Origin: Steromphala cineraria
Taxonomy: Eukaryota > Mollusca > Gastropoda > Trochida > Trochidae
Direction: 5' to 3'
Assembly: GCA_916613615.1 (NCBI GenBank)
Contig: OU744724.1
Coordinates: 45,982,662-46,046,661 of the forward strand
DNA: 64,000 bases
Below are positions 55,001-59,462 of the stretch, piece by piece (within the stretch, counting starts at the first letter, position 1; each line of letters starts with the position of its first letter). The translations under genes were made by a program, and so were the position numbers. A model generated the notes under the pieces. The model was not told the DNA's origin. It saw only the letters and a program-made list of their open reading frames with translations, and did no database searches.

Positions 55001-58000
55001 AGTGATTGTGTATGTGGTGGTCTGCTTCTGGTTGACCCAGTGATTGTGTATGTGCAGGTCTGCTCCTGGTTGACCCAGTGATTGTGTATGTGCTGGTCTG
55101 CTCTTGGTTGACCCAGTGATTGTGTATGTGCTGGTCTGCTCCTGGTTGACCCAGTGATTGTGTATGTGCTGGTCTGCTCCTGGTTGATCCAGTGATTGTG
55201 TATGTGCAGGTCTGCTCCTGGTTGACCCAGTGATTGTGTATGTGGTGGTCTGCTTCTGGTTGACCCAGTGATTGTGTATGTGCAGGTCTGCTGCGGGTTG
55301 ACCCAGTGATTGTGTATGTGCAGGTCTGCTCCTGGTTGACCCAGTGATTGTGTATGTGCTGGTCTGCTCCTGGTTGACCCAGTGATTGTGTATGTGCAGG
55401 TCTGCTCCTGGTTGACCCAGTGATTGTGTATGTGCTGGTCTGCTCCTGGTTGATCCAGTGATTGTGTATGTGCAGGTCTGCTCCTGGTTGACCCAGTGAT
55501 TGTGTATGTGCAGGTCTGCTCCTGGTTGACCCAGTGATTGTGTATGTGCAGGTCTGCTGCGGGTTGACCCAGTGATTGTGTATGTGCAGGTCTGCTCCTG
55601 GTTGACCCAGTGATTGTGTATGTGCTGGTCTGCTCCTGGTTGACCCAGTGATTGTGTATGTGCTGGTCTGCTTTTGGTTGACCCAGTGATTGTGTATGTG
55701 CTGGTCTGCTCCTGGTTGACCCAGTGATTGTGTATGTGCAGGTCTGCTCCTGGTTGACCCAGTGATTGTGTATGTGCAGGTCTGCTCCTGGTTGATCCAG
55801 TGATTGTGTATGTGCAGGTCTGCTGCGGGTTGACCCAGTGATTGTGTATGTGCTGGTCTGCTCCTGGTTGACCCAGTGATTGTGTATGTGCTGGTCTGCT
55901 CCTGGTTGACCCAGTGATTGTGTATGTGCAGGTCTGCTGCGGGTTGACCCAGTGATTGTGTATGTGCAGGTCTGCTCTTGGTTGACCCAGTGATTGTGTA
56001 TGTGCAGGTCTGCTCCTGGTTGACCCAGTGATTGTGTATGTGGTGGTCTGCTTCTGGTTGACCCAGTGATTGTGTATGTGCTGGTCTGCTCCTGGTTGAC
56101 CCAGTGATTGTGTATGTGCTGGTCTGCTCCTGGTTGACCCAGTGATTGTGTATGTGGTGGTCTGCTTCTGGTTGACCCAGTGATTGTGTATGTGCTGGTC
56201 TGCTCCTGGTTGACCCAGTGATTGTGTATGTGCAGGTCTGCTCCTGGTTGATCCAGTGATTGTGTATGTGCAGGTCTGCTCCTGGTTGACCCAGTGATTG
56301 TGTATGTGCAGGTCTGCTCCTGGTTGACCCAGTGATTGTGTATGTGCAGGTCTGCTGCGGGTTGACCCAGTGATTGTGTATGTGCTGGTCTGCTCCTGGT
56401 TGACCCAGTGATTGTGTATGTGCAGGTCTGCTGCGGGTTGACCCAGTGATTGTGTATGTGCTGGTCTGCTCCTGGTTGACCCAGTGATTGTGTATGTGCT
56501 GGTCTGCTCCTGGTTGACCCAGTGATTGTGTATGTGCAGGTCTGCTCCTGGTTGACCCAGTGATTGTGTATGTGCTGGTCTGCTCCTGGTTGACCCAGTG
56601 ATTGTGTATGTGCAGGTCTGCTGCGGGTTGACCCAGTGATTGTGTATGTGCAGGTCTGCTCCTGGTTGACCCAGTGATTGTGTATGTGCAGGTCTGCTCC
56701 TGGTTGACCCAGTGATTGTGTATGTGCAGGTCTGCTCCTGGTTGACCCAGTGATTGTGTATGTGCAGGTCTGCTCCTGGTTGACCCAGTGATTGTGTATG
56801 TGCAGGTCTGCTCCTGGTTGACCCAGTGATTGTGTATGTGCAGGTCTGCTCCTGGTTGACCCAGTGATTGTGTATGTGCAGGTCTGCTCCTGGTTGACCC
56901 AGTGATTGTGTATGTGCAGGTCTGCTCCTGGTTGACCCAGTGATTGTGTATGTGCAGGTCTGCTCCTGGTTGACCCAGTGATTGTGTATGTGCAGGTCTG
57001 CTCCTGGTTGACCCAGTGATTGTGTATGTGCAGGTCTGCTCCTGGTTGACCCAGTGATTGTGTATGTGGTGGTCTGCTGCGGGTTGACCCAGTGATTGTG
57101 TATGTGCAGGTCTGCTGCGGGTTGACCCAGTGATTGTGTATGTGCAGGTCTGCTCCTGGTTGACCCAGTGATTGTGTATGTGCAGGTCTGCTCCTGGTTG
57201 ACCCAGTGATTGTGTATGTGGTGGTCTGCTCCTGGTTGATCCAGTGATTGTGTATGTGCAGGTCTGCTCCTGGTTGACCCAGTGATTGTGTATGTGCTGG
57301 TCTGCTCCTGGTTGACCCAGTGATTGTGTATGTGCTGGTCTGCTCCTGGTTGACCCAGTGATTGTGTATGTGCAGGTCTGCTGCGGGTTGACCCAGTGAT
57401 TGTGTATGTGCAGGTCTGCTGCGGGTTGACCCAGTGATTGTGTATGTGCAGGTCTGCTCCTGGTTGACCCAGTGATTGTGTATGTGCAGGTCTGCTGCGG
57501 GTTGACCCAGTGATTGTGTATGTGCAGGTCTGCTCCTGGTTGACCCAGTGATTGTGTATGTGCAGGTCTGCTGCGGGTTGACCCAGTGATTGTGTATGTG
57601 CAGGTCTGCTCCTGGTTGACCCAGTGATTGTGTATGTGCAGGTCTGCTCCTGGTTGACCCAGTGATTGTGTATGTGCTGGTCTGCTCCTGGTTGACCCAG
57701 TGATTGTGTATGTGCAGGTCTGCTTCTGGTTGACCCAGTGATTGTGTATGTGCAGGTCTGCTCCTGGTTGACCCAGTGATTGTGTATGTGGTGGTCTGCT
57801 CCTGGTTGACCCAGTGATTGTGTATGTGCAGGTCTGCTCCTGGTTGACCCAGTGATTGTGTATGTGCAGGTCTGCTCCTGGTTGATCCAGTGATTGTGTA
57901 TGTGCTGGTCTGCTTCTGGTTGACCCAGTGATTGTGTATGTGCTGGTCTGCTCCTGGTTGATCCAGTGATTGTGTATGTGCAGGTCTGCTGCGGGTTGAC

Positions 58001-59309
58001 CCAGTGATTGTGTATGTGCTGGTCTGCTCCTGGTTGACCCAGTGATTGTGTATGTGCAGGTCTGCTGCGGGTTGACCCAGTGATTGTGTATGTGCAGGTC
58101 TGCTCCTGGTTGACCCAGTGATTGTGTATGTGCAGGTCTGCTGCGGGTTGACCCAGTGATTGTGTATGTGCTGGTCTGCTCCTGGTTGACCCAGTGATTG
58201 TGTATGTGCAGGTCTGCTGCGGGTTGACCCAGTGATTGTGTATGTGCAGGTCTGCTCCTGGTTGACCCAGTGATTGTGTATGTGCTGGTCTGCTTCTGGT
58301 TGACCCAGTGATTGTGTATGTGCTGGTCTGCTCCTGGTTGACCCAGTGATTGTGTATGTGCAGGTCTGCTGCGGGTTGACCCAGTGATTGTGTATGTGCA
58401 GGTCTGCTCCTGGTTGACCCAGTGATTGTGTATGTGCAGGTCTGCTCCTGGTTGACCCAGTGATTGTGTATGTGCTGGTCTGCTCCTGGTTGACCCAGTG
58501 ATTGTGTATGTGCAGGTCTGCTGCGGGTTGACCCAGTGATTGTGTATGTGCAGGTCTGCTCCTGGTTGACCCAGTGATTGTGTATGTGCTGGTCTGCTGC
58601 GGGTTGACCCAGTGATTGTGTATGTGCAGGTCTGCTGCGGGTTGACCCAGTGATTGTGTATGTGATGGTCTGCTCCTGGTTGATCCAGTGATTGTGTATG
58701 TGCTGGTCTGCTCCTGGTTGACCCAGTGATTGTGTATGTGGTGGTCTGCTGCTGGTTGACCCAGTGATTGTGTATGTGCAGGTCTGCTGCGGGTTGACCC
58801 AGTGATTGTGTATGTGCAGGTCTGCTCCTGGTTGACCCAGTGATTGTGTATGTGCTGGTCTGCTGCGGGTTGACCCAGTGATTGTGTATGTGCAGGTCTG
58901 CTGCGGGTTGACCCAGTGATTGTGTATGTGATGGTCTGCTCCTGGTTGATCCAGTGATTGTGTATGTGCTGGTCTGCTCCTGGTTGACCCAGTGATTGTG
59001 TATGTGCTGGTCTGCTCCTGGTTGACCCAGTGATTGTGTATGTGGTGGTCTGCTGCTGGTTGACCCAGTGATTGTGTATGTGCAGGTCTGCTGCGGGTTG
59101 ACCCAGTGATTGTGTATGTGCAGGTCTGCTGCGGGTTGACCCAGTGATTGTGTATGTGCAGGTCTGCTCCTGGTTGACCCAGTGATTGTGTATGTGCAGG
59201 TCTGCTCCTGGTTGACGACCATGACTACAAGCAGCAGCTGGACAACCTGCGGGAGGAGTTTGAGAGATACAAACTTAGGGCTCAGTCAGTTCTCAAGACT
59301 AAAAATAAG
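3907..59309 (+). CDS. GCC1: GCC1 (GCC88)-like golgin, internal part of the gene, six exons
   Basis: Join 3907-4038, 16197-16286, 16461-16589, 31585-31776, 42602-42986, 59200-59309 (346 codons, one open frame). In vertebrates GCC1/GCC88 is a peripheral coiled-coil protein on the cytoplasmic face of the trans-Golgi network; its C-terminal GRIP domain binds Arl1, and it acts in endosome-to-Golgi transport. Colinear blocks resembling human GCC1 as I remember it are TQEKSRLEANLIADKKK, MLKELQLLLAEER, LEELQKDMETMK, a block around ISRLRERVSQLDHEN, and EEFERYKLRAQSVLK. The translation is rich in Glu, Lys, Gln and Leu, as expected for coiled coil. Exons 1-4 begin and end in phase 0. Exon 5 ends in phase 1 and exon 6 resumes in phase 1. 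The start codon, N-terminus and GRIP domain are outside the window. GCC2 or another golgin is the main alternative, but the order and wording of the blocks fit GCC1 better. Confidence 0.88.
4574..4875 (+). repeat. 302-bp direct repeat, left copy
   Basis: It begins TGTTTACATGTCC and ends TACTTTTTGCA. I saw no difference from the copy at 5836-6137. It is AT-rich and has no usable ORF. The TG...CA ends are LTR-like. However, no 5-bp target duplication flanks the pair, no tRNA primer site follows the left copy and no polypurine tract precedes the right copy, so an LTR call is not supported. Confidence 0.85.
4900..4936 (+). repeat. C-rich homopolymer-like tract
   Basis: Runs of C broken by A and G, including an uninterrupted run of C across 4919-4935. 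It sits just inside the left direct repeat. Its exact length is a likely sequencing weak point. Confidence 0.9.
5080..5640 (+). pseudogene. GC-rich protein-like remnant inside the composite element
   Basis: This stretch is far richer in GC than its surroundings. It contains an open frame from 5200 to 5640 (146 codons), rich in Pro, Gly, Asp and Leu, with segments such as GDPEVGDPEEDSWLPYHVLL and LGQVKDRFILGLPGVAAP. A second frame after 5648 reads LVNLASAQASRKIGGCF, which looks like a continuation after a frame break. The composition resembles a retroelement gag region, but I do not recognise a domain. It is treated as a degraded or truncated element ORF, not as a host gene. Confidence 0.4.
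5836..6137 (+). repeat. 302-bp direct repeat, right copy
   Basis: Apparently identical to 4574-4875. Its end, TTTACTTTTTGCAG with the next base, looks like a splice acceptor. It is followed by a short open stretch containing MDISDGDEQHQSNPHPVWHC before the right inverted end. Confidence 0.85.
6434..7336. other. Intron 1 sequence, nothing recognised
   Basis: AT-rich, with only short open frames and no recognisable repeat, RNA or coding pattern. Confidence 0.6.
7344..8875 (+). mobile_element. Pearl-like element with ATGCCCCAGC/GCTGGGGCAT ends and 191-bp internal tandem repeats
   Basis: ATGCCCCAGC at 7344 and its reverse complement GCTGGGGCAT at 8866 mark the likely ends. After a head with GTACGTCCGTACC there are about 2.8 copies of a 191-bp unit (starts at 7431, 7622 and 7813, each with TTGTTTATCCACTTCTCCTC). 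The first two copies are nearly identical and the third is diverged. A second element (7984-8827) is inserted in the third unit. The small-TIR-plus-tandem-core design is like other elements in this window. No coding capacity is seen. Confidence 0.65.
7984..8827 (+). mobile_element. Pearl-like element (TAGCTCATC family) with about 145-bp internal units, copy 1
   Basis: It starts TAGCTCATCTGGCCTGTAAG, then has a CCGTCCATCCGTCC head, and ends GATGAGCTACAGAGCCAATG plus GCTCTATTTTT. The first and last 13 bases are imperfect inverted repeats (TAGCTCATC[T/A]GGC). Between them, a unit marked by GGCCTAGAAAGCTGAAAC recurs at about 145-bp spacing (8107, 8252, 8398, 8542) with a shorter last copy near 8680. 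It is non-coding. The same family recurs at 8985, 11393, 15664, 35711 and 62882. The (ACGG)n-type head with a roughly 150-bp tandem core resembles bivalve pearl/Helentron-associated elements. Confidence 0.75.
8985..9408 (+). mobile_element. Diverged TAGCTCATC-family fragment
   Basis: Contains TGGCATGGTGTCCGACATC, a degenerate CCGTCC head, two CTAGAAA units and the CCTGTGACCCCTACAAAAGG tail motif. It is much more decayed than the copies at 7984 and 11393, and its ends are unclear. Confidence 0.6.
9409..9687. other. Intron 1 sequence, nothing recognised
   Basis: AT-rich stretch with no clear repeat or coding signal. Confidence 0.5.
9690..9890 (+). mobile_element. tRNA-derived SINE-like unit, plus strand
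   Basis: The head has an A-box-like segment (TTGGCTCAGTTGCTAGAGTG, near 9700) and a B-box (GGTTCGATTCC, near 9742) at tRNA-like spacing. A body with TTGCCTTGCTTGACACTCAG follows. The gene is not an intact tRNA, because the 3' acceptor half does not pair with the 5' end. These are internal Pol III promoter elements typical of SINEs. The 3' boundary is not certain. Confidence 0.65.
9915..10152. repeat. Dispersed segment shared with the 12.4-13.8 kb element
   Basis: 9915-10075 (with AAACACATGCAGCAAAAGCT) resembles 13346-13475 in the same orientation. 10085-10152 (GAAACTGAAACGTGGTTGTA) resembles the reverse complement of 13265-13345. The two halves are therefore rearranged relative to the other copy. 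The segment is probably a fragment of the same element family as 12381-13827. Confidence 0.6.
10154..10479 (-). mobile_element. SINE-like insertion on the minus strand between 30-bp direct repeats
   Basis: AACAATGTTATATTTGGGAT with the following CACACTATCT occurs at about 10155-10184 and again at about 10449-10478. Between them, on the minus strand, there is an A-box-like GGCGAGTTGGCTAGCAGTAG (about 10282-10302) and a B-box-like GTTCGAATCC (about 10228-10240). The repeats could be an unusually long target-site duplication or remnants of a local duplication. Confidence 0.55.
11393..13947 (+). mobile_element. TAGCTCATC-family element, copy 2, nested in the ATACC-family element
   Basis: It has the same head (TAGCTCATCTGGCCTGTAAG, CCGTCCGTCCGTCC) and tail (CTACAGAGCCAATGGCTC) as copy 1. 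There are about six units of about 145 bp between 11500 and 12380. It interrupts a 178-bp unit of the host element, whose sequence continues at 13948 with ACGGAGTTATCGCCC. It is itself interrupted at 12381 by a third element. Confidence 0.75.
12381..13827. mobile_element. Non-autonomous 1.45-kb inverted-repeat element nested inside copy 2
   Basis: The left end TACCGTATTCGCCGTAATAA (then GCGCCC) and the right end GGCGCTTATAACGGCGAATA (then CGGTA) are inverted copies of about 25 bp. A second TAAGCGCCC motif occurs near each end (subterminal repeats). The interior is AT-rich with no ORF above about 75 codons. The same host site without the insertion is at about 8703, where CGCCTATA runs straight into TACTTAATTTT. 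The target duplication is short (TA or TATAC). Confidence 0.8.
15284..15663. other. Intron 1 sequence, nothing recognised
   Basis: No repeat or coding signal stands out between the two elements. Confidence 0.5.
15664..16140 (+). mobile_element. TAGCTCATC-family element, copy 3, 5'-truncated
   Basis: It starts within the CCATCCATCCATAAACTTTG head, carries three units with AAGGCCTAGAAAGCTGAAAC or shortened forms, and ends GCCTGATGAGCTACAGATTC before a T run. It lies about 60 bp upstream of the acceptor of exon 2. Confidence 0.7.
16197..16286 (+). CDS. GCC1: GCC1 visible exon 2 (30 codons)
   Basis: A good acceptor (CTTGTTTTATTTCAG|GTTG) and a good donor (CTGAG|GTAAGA) bound 90 nt in phase 0. 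The translation starts VENNELRTALVTETKQKQSE and ends IEKLQSQLSE. It is a heptad-like polar coiled coil with no Pro or Gly. It lies directly after a pearl-like repeat and is followed by a short, ordinary 174-bp intron. It sits where human GCC1 has the coiled-coil segment between its ADKKK and MLRELQ blocks. The sequence itself is generic, so the identity rests on position and phase. Confidence 0.85.
16461..16589 (+). CDS. GCC1: GCC1 visible exon 3 (43 codons)
   Basis: The acceptor is TTTATGTTCAG|GTGAGG and the donor is GAGCACCAA|GTAATG, with 129 nt in phase 0. The translation contains QQLERETEQTNHGIMLKELQ and then LLLAEERIAKEQLEHQ. This resembles the human GCC1 block with MLRELQKLLQEERTQ, one of the best family landmarks here. 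The frame stays open for 33 codons past the donor (stop at 16686), so the exon end rests on the splice consensus and on continuity with the next exon. The bases after the donor (GGCCACCGTTCCTCC) are the likely ancestor of the 46-bp array B that fills the following intron. Confidence 0.87.
16668..18086 (+). mobile_element. Pearl-like element (ATACCCCCG...CGGGGGTAT family), copy 2, inserted in the early array B region
   Basis: It starts ATACCCCCGCCTTACAGCG and ends GCGGGGGTATGTGAGCTTTG then CTCGCTTCTTCACTT. About five units of 170 bp are marked by CGGAGCATATCTCC (16741, 16911, 17081, 17251, 17421), then decayed copies to 18040. It lies between the first array-B-like unit (right after exon 3) and the rest of the array, so it was inserted into that repeat. 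It is non-coding. Confidence 0.75.
17670..17763. repeat. Long hairpin (arms about 34 bp, spacer about 26 bp)
   Basis: CCATATATCGTCGC..CTTATTGCAAAACCTTGAA (17670-17703) is followed by its near-perfect reverse complement ending CGACGATATATGG at 17763. It sits in the fifth or sixth unit of the element at 16668-18086. It could be a small MITE insertion or a foldback. No protein is encoded. Confidence 0.85.
18087..18261 (+). repeat. Proto-array of 48-bp units, transition into array B
   Basis: Three to four diverged units of 48 bp (TGTAGGAATACTAGTTATAC, TGGCCACTGTTCCTCC, TTACTTTTCTCC) match the 75 nt directly after the exon 3 donor (16590-16664). They shade into the 46-bp unit at about 18262. They link the exon 3 splice donor region to the main array. 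Confidence 0.85.
18262..31479 (+). repeat. Array B1: 46-bp tandem repeat, about 287 copies, 5' splice-site derived
   Basis: The consensus unit can be written CAGGTAGTGGTCACTTTACC, TCCTGACATCTTTACTGTAG, AAATAT (46 nt). It fills nearly all of intron 3. Variants at fixed positions (CACTGT/CACTTT, GACATC/GGCATC, GACATATTTG, ATACCAGG/ATATCAGG, GTGACCAC) form higher-order blocks. One marker variant (TATCTCCTGGCATCTCTAC) recurs near 19107, 20531, 21821, 23247, 24811, 26517, 28079 and 30101, at spacings close to multiples of 46. The many short open frames over it are repeat artefacts. It ends about 105 bp before exon 4. Confidence 0.97.
31585..31776 (+). CDS. GCC1: GCC1 visible exon 4 (64 codons)
   Basis: The acceptor is GGTTTCTGTACAG|CTTGAA and the donor is ACAATGAAG|GTTAGT, with 192 nt in phase 0. 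The translation runs LELLQLAHKESTSHPKDEGY, then ERTISDLTKELNAARKKLEK, then VSVECAENTSPCLEELQKDM, ETMK. The pattern of a leucine-zipper-like helix, a short Pro-containing break and CLEELQKDMETMK matches the human block ending PRLQELQEEAARLK. A stronger-looking donor (GAGAAA|GTGAGT at 31705) lies inside the exon; its use would remove 24 codons in frame. Array B lies on both sides of this exon. Confidence 0.86.
31777..32270. other. Start of intron 4, no gene recognised
   Basis: AT-rich. It contains a small inverted motif (GGATCGCGAAACC and GGTTCGCGAG, near 32134-32167) that may be the outer part of a mobile element. Nothing else was seen. Confidence 0.5.
32271..32509. mobile_element. Foldback MITE, left-half copy
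   Basis: AGTCCTCACGTTACATCTAG begins the inverted end seen complete at 35091-35425. About 230 nt are nearly identical to 35092-35321. The copy stops at TTCTAACGAC, where array B2 begins, so its right half and right inverted end are missing. Confidence 0.8.
32510..35085 (+). repeat. Array B2: 46-bp tandem repeat, about 56 copies, in intron 4
   Basis: The same 46-bp unit as array B1 but on the other side of exon 4. It is enriched in TGTATAAATACC and GTAGTGACCAC variants like the far right end of B1. A local 12-bp slip (AATACTGTAGAAATACC near 33475) breaks the period once. It is bounded on both sides by the same 230-nt MITE segment in direct orientation. Confidence 0.95.
35091..35425. mobile_element. 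Foldback MITE, near-complete copy
   Basis: The left arm (GTTACATCTAGCTACTAACC, GAAATCAGCCAATG) and right arm (CATTGGCTGATTTCCGC, GGGTTAGTAGCTAGATGTAA) are inverted copies of about 90 nt around a spacer of about 150 nt. The left outermost bases (AGTCCTCAC) are lost at the junction with array B2. There is no ORF. Confidence 0.85.
35546..35602. repeat. Small perfect hairpin
   Basis: AAATGTGGGACCACA at 35546-35560 pairs perfectly with TGTGGTCCCACATTT at 35588-35602 across a 27-nt spacer. It is intronic and its function is unknown. Confidence 0.85.
35711..35980 (+). mobile_element. TAGCTCATC-family fragment, copy 4, diverged
   Basis: Contains AGGCCCGATGGGCTTATGGC, GTCCGCCCGTCAGTCCGTC, one unit, and the tail AGCCTGATAATGCTACACTC with CGGCTCTATTTTTT. 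It is a single-unit, aged copy. Confidence 0.7.
35981..37162. other. Intron 4 sequence, nothing recognised
   Basis: AT-rich with only short open frames on both strands. No domain, repeat or RNA gene was recognised. Confidence 0.5.
37163..37900 (+). repeat. 50-bp tandem array, about 14-15 copies
   Basis: The unit is CTTCAGTTAGTAATGCCTTG, CATCTATATGAGATGTGTTT, CTTGAATGAC. The variable part is the last 10 nt (GAATGAC, GAATAAG, GAATTAG, GAATTAC, GATTGAC). A GATTGGCGTTCCATTAAT interruption occurs inside (about 37267) and again at the right end (about 37883), so the boundary sequence was itself duplicated. It does not touch an exon. Confidence 0.93.
37901..38459. other. Intron 4 sequence, nothing recognised
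   Basis: A 79-codon open frame (38027-38266) lacks recognisable motifs. Not called as a gene. Confidence 0.45.
39179..39622 (+). CDS. N-terminal DNA-binding part of a pogo/CENP-B-type transposase, truncated
   Basis: There are 147 codons from ATG. Residues about 8-50 (EVVRQGLLSVCKAALTYRIP, then KSTLSDRVTGRV) have the shape of a psq-type helix-turn-helix. Residues about 55-118 (EEERKMIDMAG, FLKGTFLRHVGQFA, FKGGNPTEKWWRNLKKRH) have the shape of the CENP-B/Tc5 DNA-binding domain. In the family these two domains bind the transposon ends and precede a DDE integrase-fold domain, which is absent here. The last about 28 residues look out of frame: the other frame (39544-39654) gives an acidic and basic helix. 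It lies centrally in the element bounded by 38462 and 41078, so it is element-encoded, not a host gene. It could still be expressed as a DNA-binding-only protein, which is an inference. Confidence 0.7.
   Translation: MSSPSRENRLMKAVEVVRQGLLSVCKAALTYRIPKSTLSDRVTGRVKLFAKNGMDPKFNHEEERKMIDMAGTRANYGVGFLKGTFLRHVGQFATSSGNPFKGGNPTEKWWRNLKKRHGDFALRTQLSRRKLKPPISRMRKREKKRNT
39544..39654 (+). pseudogene. Probable C-terminal tail of the same transposase, shifted frame
   Basis: In the frame two bases on from the upstream ORF, this reads EDAAFQAKVEAANIKNEKER, then KKAEHLRRRQEKLAIK and a stop. It is a charged helix typical of transposase C-terminal tails. The likely picture is a deletion that removed the catalytic core and left N-terminus and tail out of phase. 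An intron or a simple frameshift are alternatives. Confidence 0.45.
41081..42601. other. Intron 4, right part, nothing recognised
   Basis: AT-rich intron sequence up to the acceptor of exon 5. Several short open frames have no motif. No repeat or RNA gene was recognised. Confidence 0.5.
42602..42986 (+). CDS. GCC1: GCC1 visible exon 5 (128 codons plus 1 nt)
   Basis: The acceptor is TACCATTTGTAG|GAAAGT and the donor is ATTCCAA|GTAAGT. The exon enters in phase 0 and leaves in phase 1. It is the longest exon here. Near residues 29-50 it reads CSLECKLSEISAIMGSYDK, then RLKDQDLISRLRERVSQLDH, a Thr/Ser/Ala-rich linker that includes an alanine run, then FDAKYLADKVLYYHGLLLAA. Human GCC1 has the same order: LENQISEVSELLGTYEKAK, QKLKERILQLDLENKT, a Ser-rich linker, and a VNVLKDKMEKLKRLLQVA block. 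The match over about 100 residues makes this the strongest evidence for the gene. The antisense open frame over it is a shadow. Confidence 0.92.
42987..43357. other. Start of intron 5 before array C
   Basis: Unremarkable intron sequence with no repeat or gene signal. Confidence 0.6.
43358..59199 (+). repeat. Array C: 38-bp tandem repeat, about 417 copies, made of a 3' splice site and exon 5' end
   Basis: The unit is GTCTGCTCCTGGTTGACCCA followed by GTGATTGTGTATGTGCAG (38 nt), with strikingly constant length. It fills nearly all of intron 5. The last copy's CAG is the acceptor of exon 6, and its next 17 nt are the first 17 nt of that exon. Main variants are TGTGCAG/TGTGCTG/TGTGGTG/rare TGTGATG at the splice AG, CTCCTGG/CTGCGGG/CTTCTGG/CTCTTGG, and GACCCAG/GATCCAG. 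Long blocks recur at multiples of 38. The minus strand has no stop in any frame, giving a 5,289-codon open frame that I treat as an artefact. Confidence 0.98.
59200..59309 (+). CDS. GCC1: GCC1 visible exon 6 (110 nt)
   Basis: The acceptor is TATGTGCAG|GTCTGC and the donor is AAAAATAAG|GTAAGT. The 2 nt at the start complete the codon left open by exon 5 (A+GT, Ser), so the phases agree exactly. The translation begins SLLLVDDHDYKQQLDNLR and continues EEFERYKLRAQSVLKTKNK, closely resembling human GCC1 EEFERYKMRAQVVLKSKN. The first 17 nt (about SLLLVD) are identical to the 38-bp unit of array C, so the repeat unit is partly coding. Later exons, including the GRIP domain, lie to the right of the window. 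Confidence 0.92.
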
Positions 59310-59462
59310 GTAAGTCATTTACTTTCATCGCCATGAACAAGTGTTTTATGAAGCAGTTTTGTGCACCAGTGAGATTATGTATTAACCTTAGCCATCGCAA
59401 ACCTCTGGGCCTTAGGACATACCTATTTTGTAAATCAGGAGAAAATTTAAATGTCAGAACAC
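59310..59462. other. Start of the intron after exon 6
   Basis: Short unique stretch between the exon 6 donor and the next mobile element. Nothing recognised. Confidence 0.5.

Noticed and set aside
43358..59199. CRISPR-like or spacer-repeat structure in array C (and arrays A and B)
   Set aside because: Units are contiguous tandem copies without unique spacers, in a eukaryotic intron with no cas genes.
43353..59222. 5,289-codon open frame on the minus strand
   Set aside because: It is the stop-free antisense reading of a 38-bp satellite that cycles through all three frames. It contains no non-repeat sequence, and its right end overlaps the sense exon 6 acceptor. Kept only as an observation.
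3907..59309. Assignment to GCC2 or golgin-97 instead of GCC1
   Set aside because: GCC2 and golgin-97 share the general coiled-coil style, but the ordered landmarks (TQEKSR.EA...ADKKK, ML.ELQ.LL.EER, EEFERYK.RAQ.VLK) fit GCC1 as I remember it. A database search would settle this.
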